This document shows, piece by piece, positions 25,932 to 34,801 of a stretch of DNA of 64,000 bases. The notes under the pieces were generated by a model that did not search any database, was not told the origin of the DNA, and worked only from the letters and a program-made list of their open reading frames with translations. The number at the start of each line of letters is the position of its first letter. Positions within the stretch are counted from its first letter, which is position 1. Position numbers and translations under genes: made by a program. Origin of the DNA: JAFEDN01 sp965651935 (lineage in GTDB: Bacteria; Pseudomonadota; Gammaproteobacteria; Coxiellales; Coxiellaceae); NCBI GenBank assembly GCA_965651935.1, contig CBFGTC010000010.1, positions 8,546 to 72,545 of the forward strand. Direction: 5' to 3'.

Positions 25932-26993
25932 ATGAAACAAAAAACCAAACTTAACAAATTTGATAAAAATGAAAAAATTGATAACCCTAAAGTAAACTCA
26001 AAAGCTGATAAATCCAAAAAAAAACAAGAAAAGGAATACAAAAAAAATCAAATTGGAACAAGAAAAACGCCCAAAAAGGAAAACAGCGATGCTATAGAGC
26101 GCCAAGAGTACTTATTAATAGTGCGTTCAAATGAAATAAAATCTAAAAAGGGAAAGGGAAAGGCAAAAGAAGAAACATTACATTTTGAAACCACGCCTAT
26201 TTACCAGCTTTATAACATGCCAAGAGCTTCAAGCCTTACAGAAGCTAACGAGCTTGTAAAAAAATGGATTACCCACACCTACGATAAAGTTGAATGGGAG
26301 AAAACCCTGATGTGGGGGCAGAAAGGCACATCTGGAATAAACAGCCGCCAGAAAACTAAGGACAAGATGAAACAGAAAGATCAAGGCAAGAATACAAAAA
26401 AGGATTTAGCAGAAGACGGGATTGTAAACATGGGTTTAGTTATTGGCGAGAGATGGAAGGGAACATATTTAAAGAGACCCATTAAAATAGAAATACGCTC
26501 AGACTATGACCCAGATAAATTACTCCATGTAAATTTTGATGTCGAAATCGTTGACCACATTAAGGGCTTAAAACCAATGAAATATTTTCTTCCCTTTACA
26601 CAGCCTCTTTTAAAGCCTGAAGATGAGAGTAATTTTATAACAAATTATTTTGTAACAAGCACTGTAAAGAATATTAATAAGAAGGAAAAAATGCCTATTG
26701 ATGTTGCCAAAAAAGTTCTTATATATCGGGATATAATTATTAAAAACCACGAGACATGTTTACCCGAAATCAAAAAATGGTGCAGCATAGTAGACAAAGA
26801 CACAAGGGTGATGATTTATAACCATGCAGAAGCAGCACTCGAGGAGCAAGAAAAAGAAGAAAAGCCAAAGGAGGAAAATACTATTGTCAACTCGATAATT
26901 CTTCACGGCCTAATCTCTGAAAGTCAATCAAGACAAACACCTTCAGAAGAAAAATTAAAAACAAATTCTTCTTCAATTCCGGGAAAGAAATAA
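25932..26993 (+). CDS. Orphan lysine-rich protein, function unknown
   Basis: I do not recognise this 353-residue protein. It begins with about 60 residues of charged, lysine-rich, probably disordered sequence, then a more ordered part (about 65-300) with YLLIVRSNEIK, TTPIYQLYNMPRAS and a segment around FDVEIVDHIKGLKPMKYFLP, and ends in an acidic then serine-rich tail (EEQEKEEKPKEE). No signal peptide or membrane helix is visible. Base composition is AT-rich, unlike the flanking housekeeping genes, and it sits beside a transposase remnant. Such features fit an acquired gene; a secreted effector is possible but there is no direct evidence. Confidence 0.65.
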   Translation: MKQKTKLNKFDKNEKIDNPKVNSKADKSKKKQEKEYKKNQIGTRKTPKKENSDAIERQEYLLIVRSNEIKSKKGKGKAKEETLHFETTPIYQLYNMPRASSLTEANELVKKWITHTYDKVEWEKTLMWGQKGTSGINSRQKTKDKMKQKDQGKNTKKDLAEDGIVNMGLVIGERWKGTYLKRPIKIEIRSDYDPDKLLHVNFDVEIVDHIKGLKPMKYFLPFTQPLLKPEDESNFITNYFVTSTVKNINKKEKMPIDVAKKVLIYRDIIIKNHETCLPEIKKWCSIVDKDTRVMIYNHAEAALEEQEKEEKPKEENTIVNSIILHGLISESQSRQTPSEEKLKTNSSSIPGKK

Positions 26994-27010
26994 TATTCAA
27001 TTCGATGAAA

Positions 27011-27035
27011 GAAGCAAGGATGCTTCATGATTTTT
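27011..27035 (+). terminator. Weak intrinsic terminator after the orphan gene
   Basis: GAAGCA (27011-27016) and TGCTTC (27021-27026) form a 6-bp stem with loop AGGA, followed after four bases by TTTTT. It lies 17 bases beyond the orphan stop codon and could end its transcript, though the stem is short. Confidence 0.45.
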
Positions 27036-27605
27036 AGCAATTCCCGCTACACACGAATTGTTTCCTGGTTCTTATCCGGAGCTCAGGCAAAGCCCGTTTC
27101 GGAATGAAAGGGGAGATCGCTCCGCCCTTCTCCCCTTTCGAACCATCAGGATGAGGGGTTTTCTACGAAAAATATTTTTATTGAATTGTAATTCTTTCTA
27201 TATTTCATCCGATTATATCCAATTTTTTCGTGGCGGAATTACTGCATGATTTTACTATATTTACATGAACTCAACGACCCGATCTTCATAGCCAAACTGG
27301 AAATTGAGATTTTTTTCTGAGTTTCCGTCATGCTAGGGATAATTAAACTTCGGAGGAATGCTTAAAATCAAAGGATTATCTGGTTTCCTGGTAAATATAA
27401 GGACAATTAGCCTATCGCCGAGACCACGAATTCTTCCGTCGTGCACACAAACTGCAACAACCAGGGTAAGGGGTTCCGCCCGATTGAGCGGCCTTTCCTT
27501 CTCATTTGAAAATCGCCAATCCCATAAGCAGAAATTTTCTTCTTAAAACGGGTTCACCAATATTCACCTTGCTACATTGAGTATCCGATCAAAAGCAAAT
27601 TAACA
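27036..27605. other. Gene-poor, degraded-looking stretch
   Basis: About 570 bases hold only short frames with no recognisable product. An imperfect palindrome near 27106-27142 (GAAAGGGGAGA pairing with TCTCCCCTTTC) could form a hairpin. The stretch probably contains remnants of older insertions next to the IS remnant, but I cannot assign any part of it. Confidence 0.4.
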
Positions 27606-27634
27606 TTTAGGGCCTGTTGACATTTCACCGTCAT
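27606..27634 (+). repeat. Left inverted repeat of the element
   Basis: The repeat begins TTTAGGGCCTGTTGACATTT and continues for 29 bases, matching the complement of 28988-29016 without mismatch. It runs on into TGCGAGCGAAGCGAAGCAATCC, a short palindrome-prone motif that I recall as a dispersed repeat in several host-associated bacteria. Confidence 0.85.
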
Positions 27635-27711
27635 TGCGAGCGAAGCGAAGCAATCCAGAGAACAATAACCAATTTACCGGTTTGATTTTTAATAATTTAC
27701 CGGAGCTCTAG

Positions 27712-28682
27712 ATGCTTAACCGTCAAAAAGAGTACCTTGAAGCAAGTTAGCCGAATGGATTGCTCAGTTACCCCCGTGCGTGATTGGGATGGAAGCCTGT
27801 GGTAGTGCGCATTACTGGGCAAGGAAATTTGAAAGTTTCGGTCATACAGTGAGGTTAATGGCGCCTCAGTTTGTGAAACCCTATGTACAGTCCAATAAGA
27901 ATGACCGAAATGATGCTCAGGGTATTGCCGAAGCGGTGAGTCGCCCCCGGATGAAATTTGTGCCGATCAAGCGTATCGATCAACAAGATATTTTGTTGGT
28001 TCACCGAGCTCGAGAACTGGTGATCAAACAGCGTACAGCACAGGGGAACCAAATACGTGGGTTGCTAGCTGAATATGGGATTATTCTGCCTAAAGGTTTT
28101 AGCCAGATCCGTAAACAACTACCGGCTATTTTGGAAGCTCTGTCTCAAGATTTGACGGAAGGCTCTCGAGAAATATTTTCGGAATTATATGAACAACTGA
28201 AAGTGCTGGATGAGCAGGTCAAGAAATATGACGGGAGGCTTAACAAGATAGCCATGCAGGATAGTCGTTGCCGAGCGTTACTGGCTATTGAGGGTGTGGG
28301 AGACTTAACGGCAACAGCCATGGTAGCGGCGATTGGAGATGCCCAAGCCTTTCAGAAAGGCCGTGAAGTATCGGCTTGGCTGGGCTTGGTTCCCAAGCAG
28401 GACTCCAGTGGTGATCACATTCGGTTATTAGGGATTAGTAAACGTGGCGACCGATATGTGAGGAAATTACTCATTCATGGGGCACGCTCGGTTGTCAGAG
28501 TGTGTGATAAAAAAACGGATCCCAGAAGTATGTGGATCAAAGATAAAAAAGAGCGTTGCGGAGAAAATAAAGCCGCGGTAGCTTTAGCGAATAAAAATGC
28601 GCGGATTATCTGGGCAATTCTGGCAACGGGAGAATGTTATCGTGTATCCCAGCCAAACTTGTCCACAGCAACCGCGTTATAA
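27712..28682 (+). pseudogene. IS110/IS1111-family transposase, 5'-truncated and frameshifted
   Basis: The main open frame runs from codon GTG at 27780 to 28682 (300 residues) and contains GMEACGSAHYWARKF, VKPYVQSNKNDRNDAQ and the C-terminal region LGLVPKQDSSGD, GISKRGDRYVRKLLIHGARSVV and KAAVALANKNARIIWA, all typical of IS1111-group DEDD transposases, including that of Coxiella. Reading backwards the family sequence continues as LAEWIAQLPPCVIG to about 27747, then shifts frame into NRQKEYLEAS up to an ATG at 27712. Upstream of that, the conserved start with the first catalytic Asp (IGIDLAKN) is absent. The gene is therefore a remnant and should not be active. Confidence 0.85.
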
Positions 28683-28987
28683 AGGAGGCCATGAGTGACA
28701 ACACTCAGGTTAGAACAGATTGTCATAGTCACTATAGTTAAATAAAAGTGACTGGATCAGCGAGGTGCAAAAGGTAAATTTAAGATTGATAGCACAATAG
28801 GTAAGACCGGCTCTTTCAAAACCCATACTCGTCAAGGCCATTAAAGGCCGTCGCAATGCTGAGGAGAAGGAGCGCAGATCCAAGTGAACGTATATCACTT
28901 ATAGATAGAGGCCGAATATATGACTGCATCTCATCTTATTTTGCTAAATATCGAAAATTTAGCTTGCATAGTGCGCAGAGTCCATAT
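28683..28987 (+). other. 3' non-coding part of the IS1111-like element (possible bridge-RNA region)
   Basis: About 300 bases separate the transposase stop from the right inverted repeat and hold no supported ORF. In IS1111-group elements the non-coding RNA that guides recombination is encoded downstream of the transposase, so this is the position where one would be expected. I see short complementary stretches (for example GAGTGACAACACTC) but cannot show an RNA fold. Confidence 0.35.
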
Positions 28988-29016
28988 ATGACGGTGAAAT
29001 GTCAACAGGCCCTAAA
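28988..29016 (-). repeat. Right inverted repeat of the element
   Basis: Reverse complement of the left repeat, identical over all 29 bases, ending in CAGGCCCTAAA on the plus strand. The stop codon of the next orphan gene lies 11 bases beyond, so the element abuts that gene. Confidence 0.85.
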
Positions 29017-29026
29017 ATAAATTAAA

Positions 29027-29515
29027 CTAAGTAGAAATATTTAAAAGTTGACGAGCCTCTCCTAAGCTCTGTTCATCAACAAATAAAATAGGTAAAAATC
29101 GACTGTTTTCTGGAGCAATTTTATTCTCGAAAGAATTTATTTGGTTCTTATCAGATTTAAAAAATGTTTCAGACAAATTACTTATTAATTTACTTAGAGG
29201 AATTAAATATTTCGACTTAATAGGATTGTCAGTCAAATCAATGACTTGCAAACCGTCCACTAATCCACACAACTCTAATATAATGGTTTTTGCAATGTCT
29301 TTTCTTTTGAAGCCTTGTCGACTTATATATGTTATAAAAACCTTAGATAAATGCTCAATTGTTTTACTATTTTCCTGATTCAGTTCCTCCATTAATGTTA
29401 GCATTACAGTTGAATTTAATAAATTCTTTTGAGACTCGTCTTTTTCTTCTATATTTTCTTTATCTGAACCATCAGGTAATTGTGTTTCTTTAAAAAAAGT
29501 ATTGGTATTCTTCAT
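29027..29515 (-). CDS. Orphan protein, function unknown
   Basis: I do not recognise this 162-residue product. It starts at 29515 after a GGAGA ribosome-binding site six bases upstream. The first 35 residues are polar and acidic; the rest looks helical with leucine and isoleucine periodicity (MLTLMEELNQENSKTIEHL, ELCGLVDGLQVIDLTDN). There is no signal peptide or membrane segment. It is AT-rich like the other orphan at 25.9 kb, and both flank the IS remnant, so they may belong to one acquired patch. Confidence 0.6.
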   Translation of the reverse strand: MKNTNTFFKETQLPDGSDKENIEEKDESQKNLLNSTVMLTLMEELNQENSKTIEHLSKVFITYISRQGFKRKDIAKTIILELCGLVDGLQVIDLTDNPIKSKYLIPLSKLISNLSETFFKSDKNQINSFENKIAPENSRFLPILFVDEQSLGEARQLLNIST

Positions 29516-29614
29516 TTACTTCTCCAACTTTATTTTTTTCAATATTAACTATTACTAAAAAATAATGATATTAATCATTAATTGTTATTAAAATTCATAA
29601 TATTTCACTAATTA

Positions 29615-30622
29615 TTACAACTCGGTCTTTGGCGCTCTATTTAATAAACTGGCCACGACTTCTCGCGGCGGATGGCCGTGATATAAAATTCTGTGTATTT
29701 CTTCCGTTATCGGCATGTCAATCATATATCTTTTAGCCAACATACGCAAATGCTCAGTATTATTTAATCCTTCAATCACTTTGCCTATATTTAAAGCCGC
29801 TTTTTGTGGTGGATCTCCTTGACCCACCGCCAAACCAAAACGGCGATTTCTTGATTGGTTATCAGTGCAAGTTAAAACCAAATCCCCTACGCCGGCCAGG
29901 CTCAGCAGAGTGCTGGTTTTTCCCCCTATGGCGGCAGTTAAGCGATTCATTTCTGCCATTCCGCGCGTTATTAGAGCGCAGCGGGCATTCGCCCCCAATT
30001 GTAAGCCATCGGCGATGCCTACTGCTATCGCTAAAACATTTTTGAACACGCCACAGAGTTGCACACCAATAAAATCAGAATTTTCGTATACTCTTAGATT
30101 ATCACCGTGTAGACGACGCCTTAAATCTTGCAAAAAGTCAGGCTGGTTGCCGCTCAAACTCACTGCAGTAGGCAAGCCTGCGGCCAACTCATGAGCAAAA
30201 CTGGGGCCGGAGATCACCGCGGCTGGAGTAGTCGGAGAGAATATTTCAGCGACCATTTCATGTAACAAACGACCGGTTTCGGCATCCAAACCTTTGGTAC
30301 CCCAAGCGATGCGCCAATCACTTGAACGGCGGGCTTTTAATTGACGTAAAACTGAAGTAAAAGCCTGACTGGGAACAGCGATGAGGATATCTTCAACCTC
30401 TGCCAGAATTGCATCTAAATCACTCTCTATTTGCAAGCTATCAGGTAAAATAAACCCCGGTAAAAACTCGGGGTTTTCACGTTGTTTCTGCATAATTTCC
30501 GCTTGCGCAGGGTCATAACTCCATAAACGCACCGAATTTTCATTGCGCAGCAGTAATAAGGCTAAGGCCGTACCCCAAGCACCGGCGCCTAACACGCTAA
30601 TGGTTTTTTTTTTCAAATTCAT
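29615..30622 (-). CDS. gpsA: Glycerol-3-phosphate dehydrogenase [NAD(P)+]
   Basis: GpsA reduces dihydroxyacetone phosphate to sn-glycerol-3-phosphate for phospholipid synthesis. The 335-residue product has the Rossmann motif VLGAGAWGTALA at the N-terminus, the conserved ISGPSFAHELAAGLPTAV, the catalytic lysine region CGVFKNVLAIAVGIADG, and GLGDLVLTC-like GVGDLVLTCTDNQSRNRRFG. Its start overlaps the secB stop by four bases. The order yibN-grxC-secB-gpsA is the same as in E. coli. Confidence 0.97.
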   Translation of the reverse strand: MNLKKKTISVLGAGAWGTALALLLLRNENSVRLWSYDPAQAEIMQKQRENPEFLPGFILPDSLQIESDLDAILAEVEDILIAVPSQAFTSVLRQLKARRSSDWRIAWGTKGLDAETGRLLHEMVAEIFSPTTPAAVISGPSFAHELAAGLPTAVSLSGNQPDFLQDLRRRLHGDNLRVYENSDFIGVQLCGVFKNVLAIAVGIADGLQLGANARCALITRGMAEMNRLTAAIGGKTSTLLSLAGVGDLVLTCTDNQSRNRRFGLAVGQGDPPQKAALNIGKVIEGLNNTEHLRMLAKRYMIDMPITEEIHRILYHGHPPREVVASLLNRAPKTEL

Positions 30623-31125
30623 TGCGCAGTTTGCCCACCGCCTTGCTCAGAAGCTTTTTGTTGACGCTCACGTTCATGTTGTTCGTATAAGGCATCAAAA
30701 CTGACAGGGGTGAGATACAATTGCGGGAACCCGGCCCGAGTCACCAAATCGGTCACCGTGGCGCGAGCATAAGGATACAGAATATTGGGGCAAAATGCTC
30801 CCAACATAGGGCGCATTTGTTCTTCTGAAAATCCTTGCAAGCTGAAAATACCGGCTTGTTTCACTTCAACTAAAAACGCCACATTATTTTTGATTTTAAC
30901 GGTAATTGTCAGCGTTAGCACCACTTCATAAGCCCCCCCTTCCAAAGGATCAGCTTTAGTGCCTATGTCCATGTTCATTTCCGGCTCCCAATTTTCTAAA
31001 AAAATTTTCGGGCTATTGGGAACTTCAACGGACATATCTTTGACGTAAATTCTTTGGATCCCAAATTGTCTCTGTTCTTCGGTATCTTGGGCTTTGCCAT
31101 TACCATTTTGTTTATCTTGTGCCAT
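30619..31125 (-). CDS. secB: Protein-export chaperone SecB
   Basis: SecB keeps preproteins unfolded and hands them to SecA. The 168-residue acidic product contains FGIQRIYVKDMSVEVPNSP, the beta-sheet region YEVVLTLTITVKIKNNVAFLVEV and AFCPNILYPYARATVTDLVTRAGFPQLYL-type sequence in residues 108-135, all hallmarks. The C-terminal tail is glutamine- and glycine-rich. It is coupled to gpsA by a 4-base overlap. Confidence 0.97.
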   Translation of the reverse strand: MAQDKQNGNGKAQDTEEQRQFGIQRIYVKDMSVEVPNSPKIFLENWEPEMNMDIGTKADPLEGGAYEVVLTLTITVKIKNNVAFLVEVKQAGIFSLQGFSEEQMRPMLGAFCPNILYPYARATVTDLVTRAGFPQLYLTPVSFDALYEQHERERQQKASEQGGGQTAQ

Positions 31126-31160
31126 TGGAACAATCTCCTTAAATTAAATAATGAAATAAC

Positions 31161-31436
31161 TCAATCTGGGTTTTTGAGTCCAAGTTTCTTATTCAGTTCC
31201 CCGGACTTTTCTAAACCCCATAAATCATCAAACCCACCGATTAACTCACCGTCGATAAAAATTTCAGGGACAGTGCGTCTGCCAGCGGCACGCTCTATCA
31301 TTTCCGTTTTCTTAGCGGGATCTAAATCAACTCGTATTTCGTGGTAGATAATTCCTTTACGATCCAACAACTGTTTGGCTTGCTGGCAATAACTGCAATA
31401 TTCAGCAGAATAGATTTCCACATAAGGCTTTTCCAT
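31161..31436 (-). CDS. grxC: Glutaredoxin 3
   Basis: This 91-residue dithiol glutaredoxin would reduce disulfides using glutathione in the cytoplasm. The active site is CSYC (residues 15-18), with the TVPEIFID cis-proline motif and GGFDDL glutathione-binding region. It sits between the rhodanese gene and secB as in E. coli. Confidence 0.95.
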   Translation of the reverse strand: MEKPYVEIYSAEYCSYCQQAKQLLDRKGIIYHEIRVDLDPAKKTEMIERAAGRRTVPEIFIDGELIGGFDDLWGLEKSGELNKKLGLKNPD

Positions 31437-31446
31437 AAAATTCCTT

Positions 31447-31869
31447 TTATTTCTTAATCAAGGGCATGCTGGCGTTTTTCCAAGCTTGAATCCCACCAGC
31501 CAAGGCTTGGACGTTTTCAAAATTTTGTTTTTTTAATTTAACGGCCACTTCGCCAGCTTTCTGACCACTTTCACATATGATAATAATTTTACGGCCTTTA
31601 TATTTGTTTAATTTATTAAAATCTTTTTCTAAATCAGATTTAGGTATGTTAACCGCGCCAATAATATGTCCAGCTTGAAAGGCTTCGCGATTACGTATAT
31701 CTACTATGGCCACTGATTCGCGATTAATCACTTGCACTAAATCTTGCGGGTTCAACTGACCCATCAAACCTTTGGATCTCGCTTCTTCAATCATGAGTAA
31801 GATTAATAAAATAACAAACAGGCCGCATAACAGCCAATGATGCGCGGCAAATTGTAGAACATCTTGCAC
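31447..31869 (-). CDS. yibN: Membrane-anchored rhodanese-like protein (YibN family)
   Basis: The 140-residue product has one N-terminal membrane helix (about residues 10-28) and a cytoplasmic rhodanese domain with VAIVDIRNREAFQAGHIIGAVNIP and an active-site loop IIICESGQKAGEVA containing the catalytic Cys. The final AGGIQAWKNASMPL is conserved. Its position beside grxC-secB matches E. coli yibN. Sulfur transfer is inferred; the natural substrate of the family is not known to me. Confidence 0.9.
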   Translation of the reverse strand: MQDVLQFAAHHWLLCGLFVILLILLMIEEARSKGLMGQLNPQDLVQVINRESVAIVDIRNREAFQAGHIIGAVNIPKSDLEKDFNKLNKYKGRKIIIICESGQKAGEVAVKLKKQNFENVQALAGGIQAWKNASMPLIKK

Positions 31870-32095
31870 GAATAATTCTCGCTTTCAACCAGGATAGTTA
31901 AAAGTTAGAGTATCATAAGTGCGTTAAAAAGTAATCCCCTGATTTTTGGATCCCCAGCAATTCCAGCTTTCACTGAAATGACATAGGGATTTTATAAAAA
32001 TTGAGGGCAAGTGACACTAGGGATGTTGATCGGCGCTTGCTAGAATTGGTTCAAAATGTCATCATAAGAAAAGTATTCAATGGAGCACTTCACTC

Positions 32096-33649
32096 ATGAC
32101 AAAACGTCCCAAGCCGGTCGCTTTATTCATTTTAGACGGATGGGGTTATCGTGAAAATCCACAACATAATCCTATTAAAAACGCACGAACTCCTACAATA
32201 GATTTTTTGTTTAAAAACTATCCTTGGACCTTACTCCAAGCGTCGGGACGCGCCGTCGGTCTTCCTGAGGGTCAAATTGGTAACTCGGAAGTAGGTCATT
32301 TACATATCGGCGCGGGTAGGCCGATTCCGCAGGACTTGACTCGTCTCGGCGATGAAATCGCCAATGGCGAATTTCAAAAAAATGCCGTGCTTTTGTCTGC
32401 CATTGATTACGCCAAACAGCATAACAGCCGGGTTCATATATTAGGATTATTATCCCCCGGCGGTGTGCACAGCCATGAATCGCATCTTATGGCTTTAATC
32501 AAATTGCTTAACCAACATGGCATTACCCAACAATATCTCCACGCTTTTTTAGACGGCAGAGATGTGCTGCCTCGATCAGCGAAAAAATCTTTAGAGACTG
32601 TCGAAAATTTATACCAACAGTTAGGTAGTGGCCGCATTGCCAGTATCATTGGCCGCTATTACGCGATGGATAGGGATAATCGATGGGATAGAGTTGCAAT
32701 GGCTTATGATTTATTGACTGCTGGGCAGTCCAAGTTTAAAGCCGGCACGGCAGTAGCAGGTTTAGAAGCGGCTTATGCTCGCCATGAGAACGATGAATTC
32801 GTGCAAGCCACCGCCATAGTCCCTTCTCAATCCTCCACTATTAAGATTGAAGATAACGACGTGGTGATTTTTATGAATTTCCGCGCCGACCGCGCCAGAC
32901 AATTGTGTTTTGCACTAACCGATCCCCACTTTACCGGCTTTAGCCGCAAACAATTTCCACAAATAGGTTTTTTCGCCACCCTCACCGAATATTCAAAAGA
33001 CCTCCAAGTCCAAATCGCTTATCCACCGCTTTCTCTAGTCAATACACTCGGTGAATATTTGGCTAAACAAGGCTTACATCAACTCAGACTGGCGGAAACC
33101 GAAAAATATGCCCACGTGACTTATTTTTTAAACGGCGGCAATGAAGTGGCTTTCCCACAAGAAGATCGCATTCTCATCCCTTCCCCCCAAGTTCCCACTT
33201 ATGATTTAAAACCGGCGATGAGCGCAGTAGAACTGACCGATCAATTAGTTGAGATTATTCTGCATGGTTCTTATGATGTCATCATTTGCAATTTTGCCAA
33301 TCCCGATATGCTCGGCCACACTGGTGTGGAAGCCGCTGCCATTGAAGCAATTGAAGTCATAGACCAATGTCTGCAAAGGATTTACGACAGCTTACAAAAA
33401 GTGGGCGGAGAAATGTTAATAACCGCGGACCACGGTAATGTAGAAGAAATATATGATGAACAAAACCAGCAGCCTCATACGGCTCACACGACCAATCGCG
33501 TGCCACTCTTGTACATAGGCCGTCAAGCCAAGTGGCGCGATGTCTCTCATCCTGGACTCATGGATGTTGCTCCCACTTTACTTTATATTTTAGGACTAAA
33601 TCCGCCCTCAGAAATGACCGGGAAAAATTTGTTGCAATGGGCTGCCTAA
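32096..33649 (+). CDS. gpmI: 2,3-bisphosphoglycerate-independent phosphoglycerate mutase
   Basis: This manganese enzyme interconverts 3- and 2-phosphoglycerate in glycolysis. The 517-residue product has the metal-binding start ALFILDGWGYRE, the catalytic serine in QIGNSEVGHLHIGAGR, FLDGRDVLPRSA, IGRYYAMDRDNRWDR and the C-terminal metal site ITADHGNVEEIYD. The ATG at 32096 follows GGAG by some 12 bases. It opens a plus-strand operon with envC, overlapping it, and ctpA. Confidence 0.97.
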   Translation: MTKRPKPVALFILDGWGYRENPQHNPIKNARTPTIDFLFKNYPWTLLQASGRAVGLPEGQIGNSEVGHLHIGAGRPIPQDLTRLGDEIANGEFQKNAVLLSAIDYAKQHNSRVHILGLLSPGGVHSHESHLMALIKLLNQHGITQQYLHAFLDGRDVLPRSAKKSLETVENLYQQLGSGRIASIIGRYYAMDRDNRWDRVAMAYDLLTAGQSKFKAGTAVAGLEAAYARHENDEFVQATAIVPSQSSTIKIEDNDVVIFMNFRADRARQLCFALTDPHFTGFSRKQFPQIGFFATLTEYSKDLQVQIAYPPLSLVNTLGEYLAKQGLHQLRLAETEKYAHVTYFLNGGNEVAFPQEDRILIPSPQVPTYDLKPAMSAVELTDQLVEIILHGSYDVIICNFANPDMLGHTGVEAAAIEAIEVIDQCLQRIYDSLQKVGGEMLITADHGNVEEIYDEQNQQPHTAHTTNRVPLLYIGRQAKWRDVSHPGLMDVAPTLLYILGLNPPSEMTGKNLLQWAA

Positions 33650-34773
33650 AACGAAAAAAATTAATTCTGGTCATCTTATTAAGCTGTATTTTTAGTAGCA
33701 ATATTTTTGCCAACACCGAAAGTCAGTTGAGCCGATTAGCTAATCAGATTACCAATATTAAAAATATTTTAAAGCAAAAGCACGATAAACGGGATGCCTT
33801 ACAACACGATTTAGATAAACTCGATACTCAATACGGGGAAGCCTCGCAGAAACGCCAACAAATCGAGCAGGATATTCTAAAGCAAAAGCAAAAAATCACG
33901 GCTTTAGAAAACTCCTCATTTTCAAATAAAAATCAAATTCAATTACAACAACAAGCGCTAGCTGAACAATTACGTTTGTCCTATTTGTTACAACGGCAAG
34001 GAGCGATGAAGATTTTTTTGGACCAAGAAGATTTGGCTCAAATAAACCGCATGCTTTACTATTATCAAACTTTAAATAGGTATCGCATTGCCCATATTCA
34101 GCAATTGCAAAATAGTTTAGAAAAAATTACTCACCGGCAACAACTTCTGTATGCAGAATATCAAAATTTGAAAATCTTACAGCAGAAATTAGCATTACAA
34201 GAAAAACAGTTAAATTCAATGAAAGATAATCGCACTCAATTAATTAATTCAATAAATAATACTATCCGAGATCAAAATCAAGTATTGGAAAATTTAAATA
34301 TTAATAAAAAACGATTAGAACAAACTTTAATGCATTTATCCCATACTCCGGTTACTTCTAAGGAAAATTTCACCTATATTAACTTTGCGCAACAACGCGG
34401 CCATCTACCCTGGCCTACTAAAGGCAAAGTAATGCATTATTTCAACTCGCCTATTGCGCAAAGTGAATTAAAATGGACTGGAGAGTTAATTGAAGCGCCC
34501 GATGATCAACCGGTTTACGCGGTAGCCCCTGGCACGGTTATTTTTAGTAAATGGTTGCAAGGATATGGATTGCTTATCATTATCAACCACGGCCATGGTT
34601 ACATGAGCCTGTATGGACGCAATCACAGTCTTTATAAACATGAGGGGGACAAAGTATCCGCAGGTGATCTCATCGCCACCGTAGGCCAAAGTGGCGGTTA
34701 CGGTAAACCCGCGTTATTTTTTGCCATTCGTTATAACGCAAAACCCCTTGACCCTAGTCAATGGTGTACGTAG
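33637..34773 (+). CDS. envC: Murein hydrolase activator EnvC-like protein
   Basis: EnvC family proteins activate the amidases AmiA/B at the division septum from the periplasm. From ATG 33637 the product is 378 residues, with a signal peptide (KKLILVILLSCIFSSNIFA), a long coiled coil (about 25-245, QLQNSLEKITHRQQLL and similar), and a C-terminal LytM/M23 domain. The LytM histidines are partly replaced (HGHGYMSLYGRN and ALFFAIR rather than LHFEIR), as in other EnvC proteins that are non-catalytic activators. The start lies inside the gpmI 3' end; an open frame extends further upstream to 33532 but lacks a signal peptide. Confidence 0.9.
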   Translation: MGCLKRKKLILVILLSCIFSSNIFANTESQLSRLANQITNIKNILKQKHDKRDALQHDLDKLDTQYGEASQKRQQIEQDILKQKQKITALENSSFSNKNQIQLQQQALAEQLRLSYLLQRQGAMKIFLDQEDLAQINRMLYYYQTLNRYRIAHIQQLQNSLEKITHRQQLLYAEYQNLKILQQKLALQEKQLNSMKDNRTQLINSINNTIRDQNQVLENLNINKKRLEQTLMHLSHTPVTSKENFTYINFAQQRGHLPWPTKGKVMHYFNSPIAQSELKWTGELIEAPDDQPVYAVAPGTVIFSKWLQGYGLLIIINHGHGYMSLYGRNHSLYKHEGDKVSAGDLIATVGQSGGYGKPALFFAIRYNAKPLDPSQWCT

Positions 34774-34801
34774 AGTATTGCCTCTAAGTCGGAGAGTATC
34801 T

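Larger units (their letters stand above)
27606..29016. mobile_element. Inverted-repeat-bounded element with a broken IS1111-like transposase
   Basis: A 1,411-base segment is bounded by a 29-bp perfect inverted repeat (27606-27634 and 28988-29016). Inside is an IS110/IS1111-family transposase gene that lacks its 5' end and has a frameshift. The outer ends begin TTTA-GGGCCTG and finish in the mirror image, so a TA target duplication is possible. IS110-type elements normally lack such long terminal repeats, so this may be a nested or recombined element. It appears inactive. Confidence 0.7.

Noticed and set aside
27058..27546. Two short plus-strand frames in the gene-poor stretch
   Set aside because: No ribosome-binding site, no conserved motif, and low-complexity sequence resembling repeat debris.
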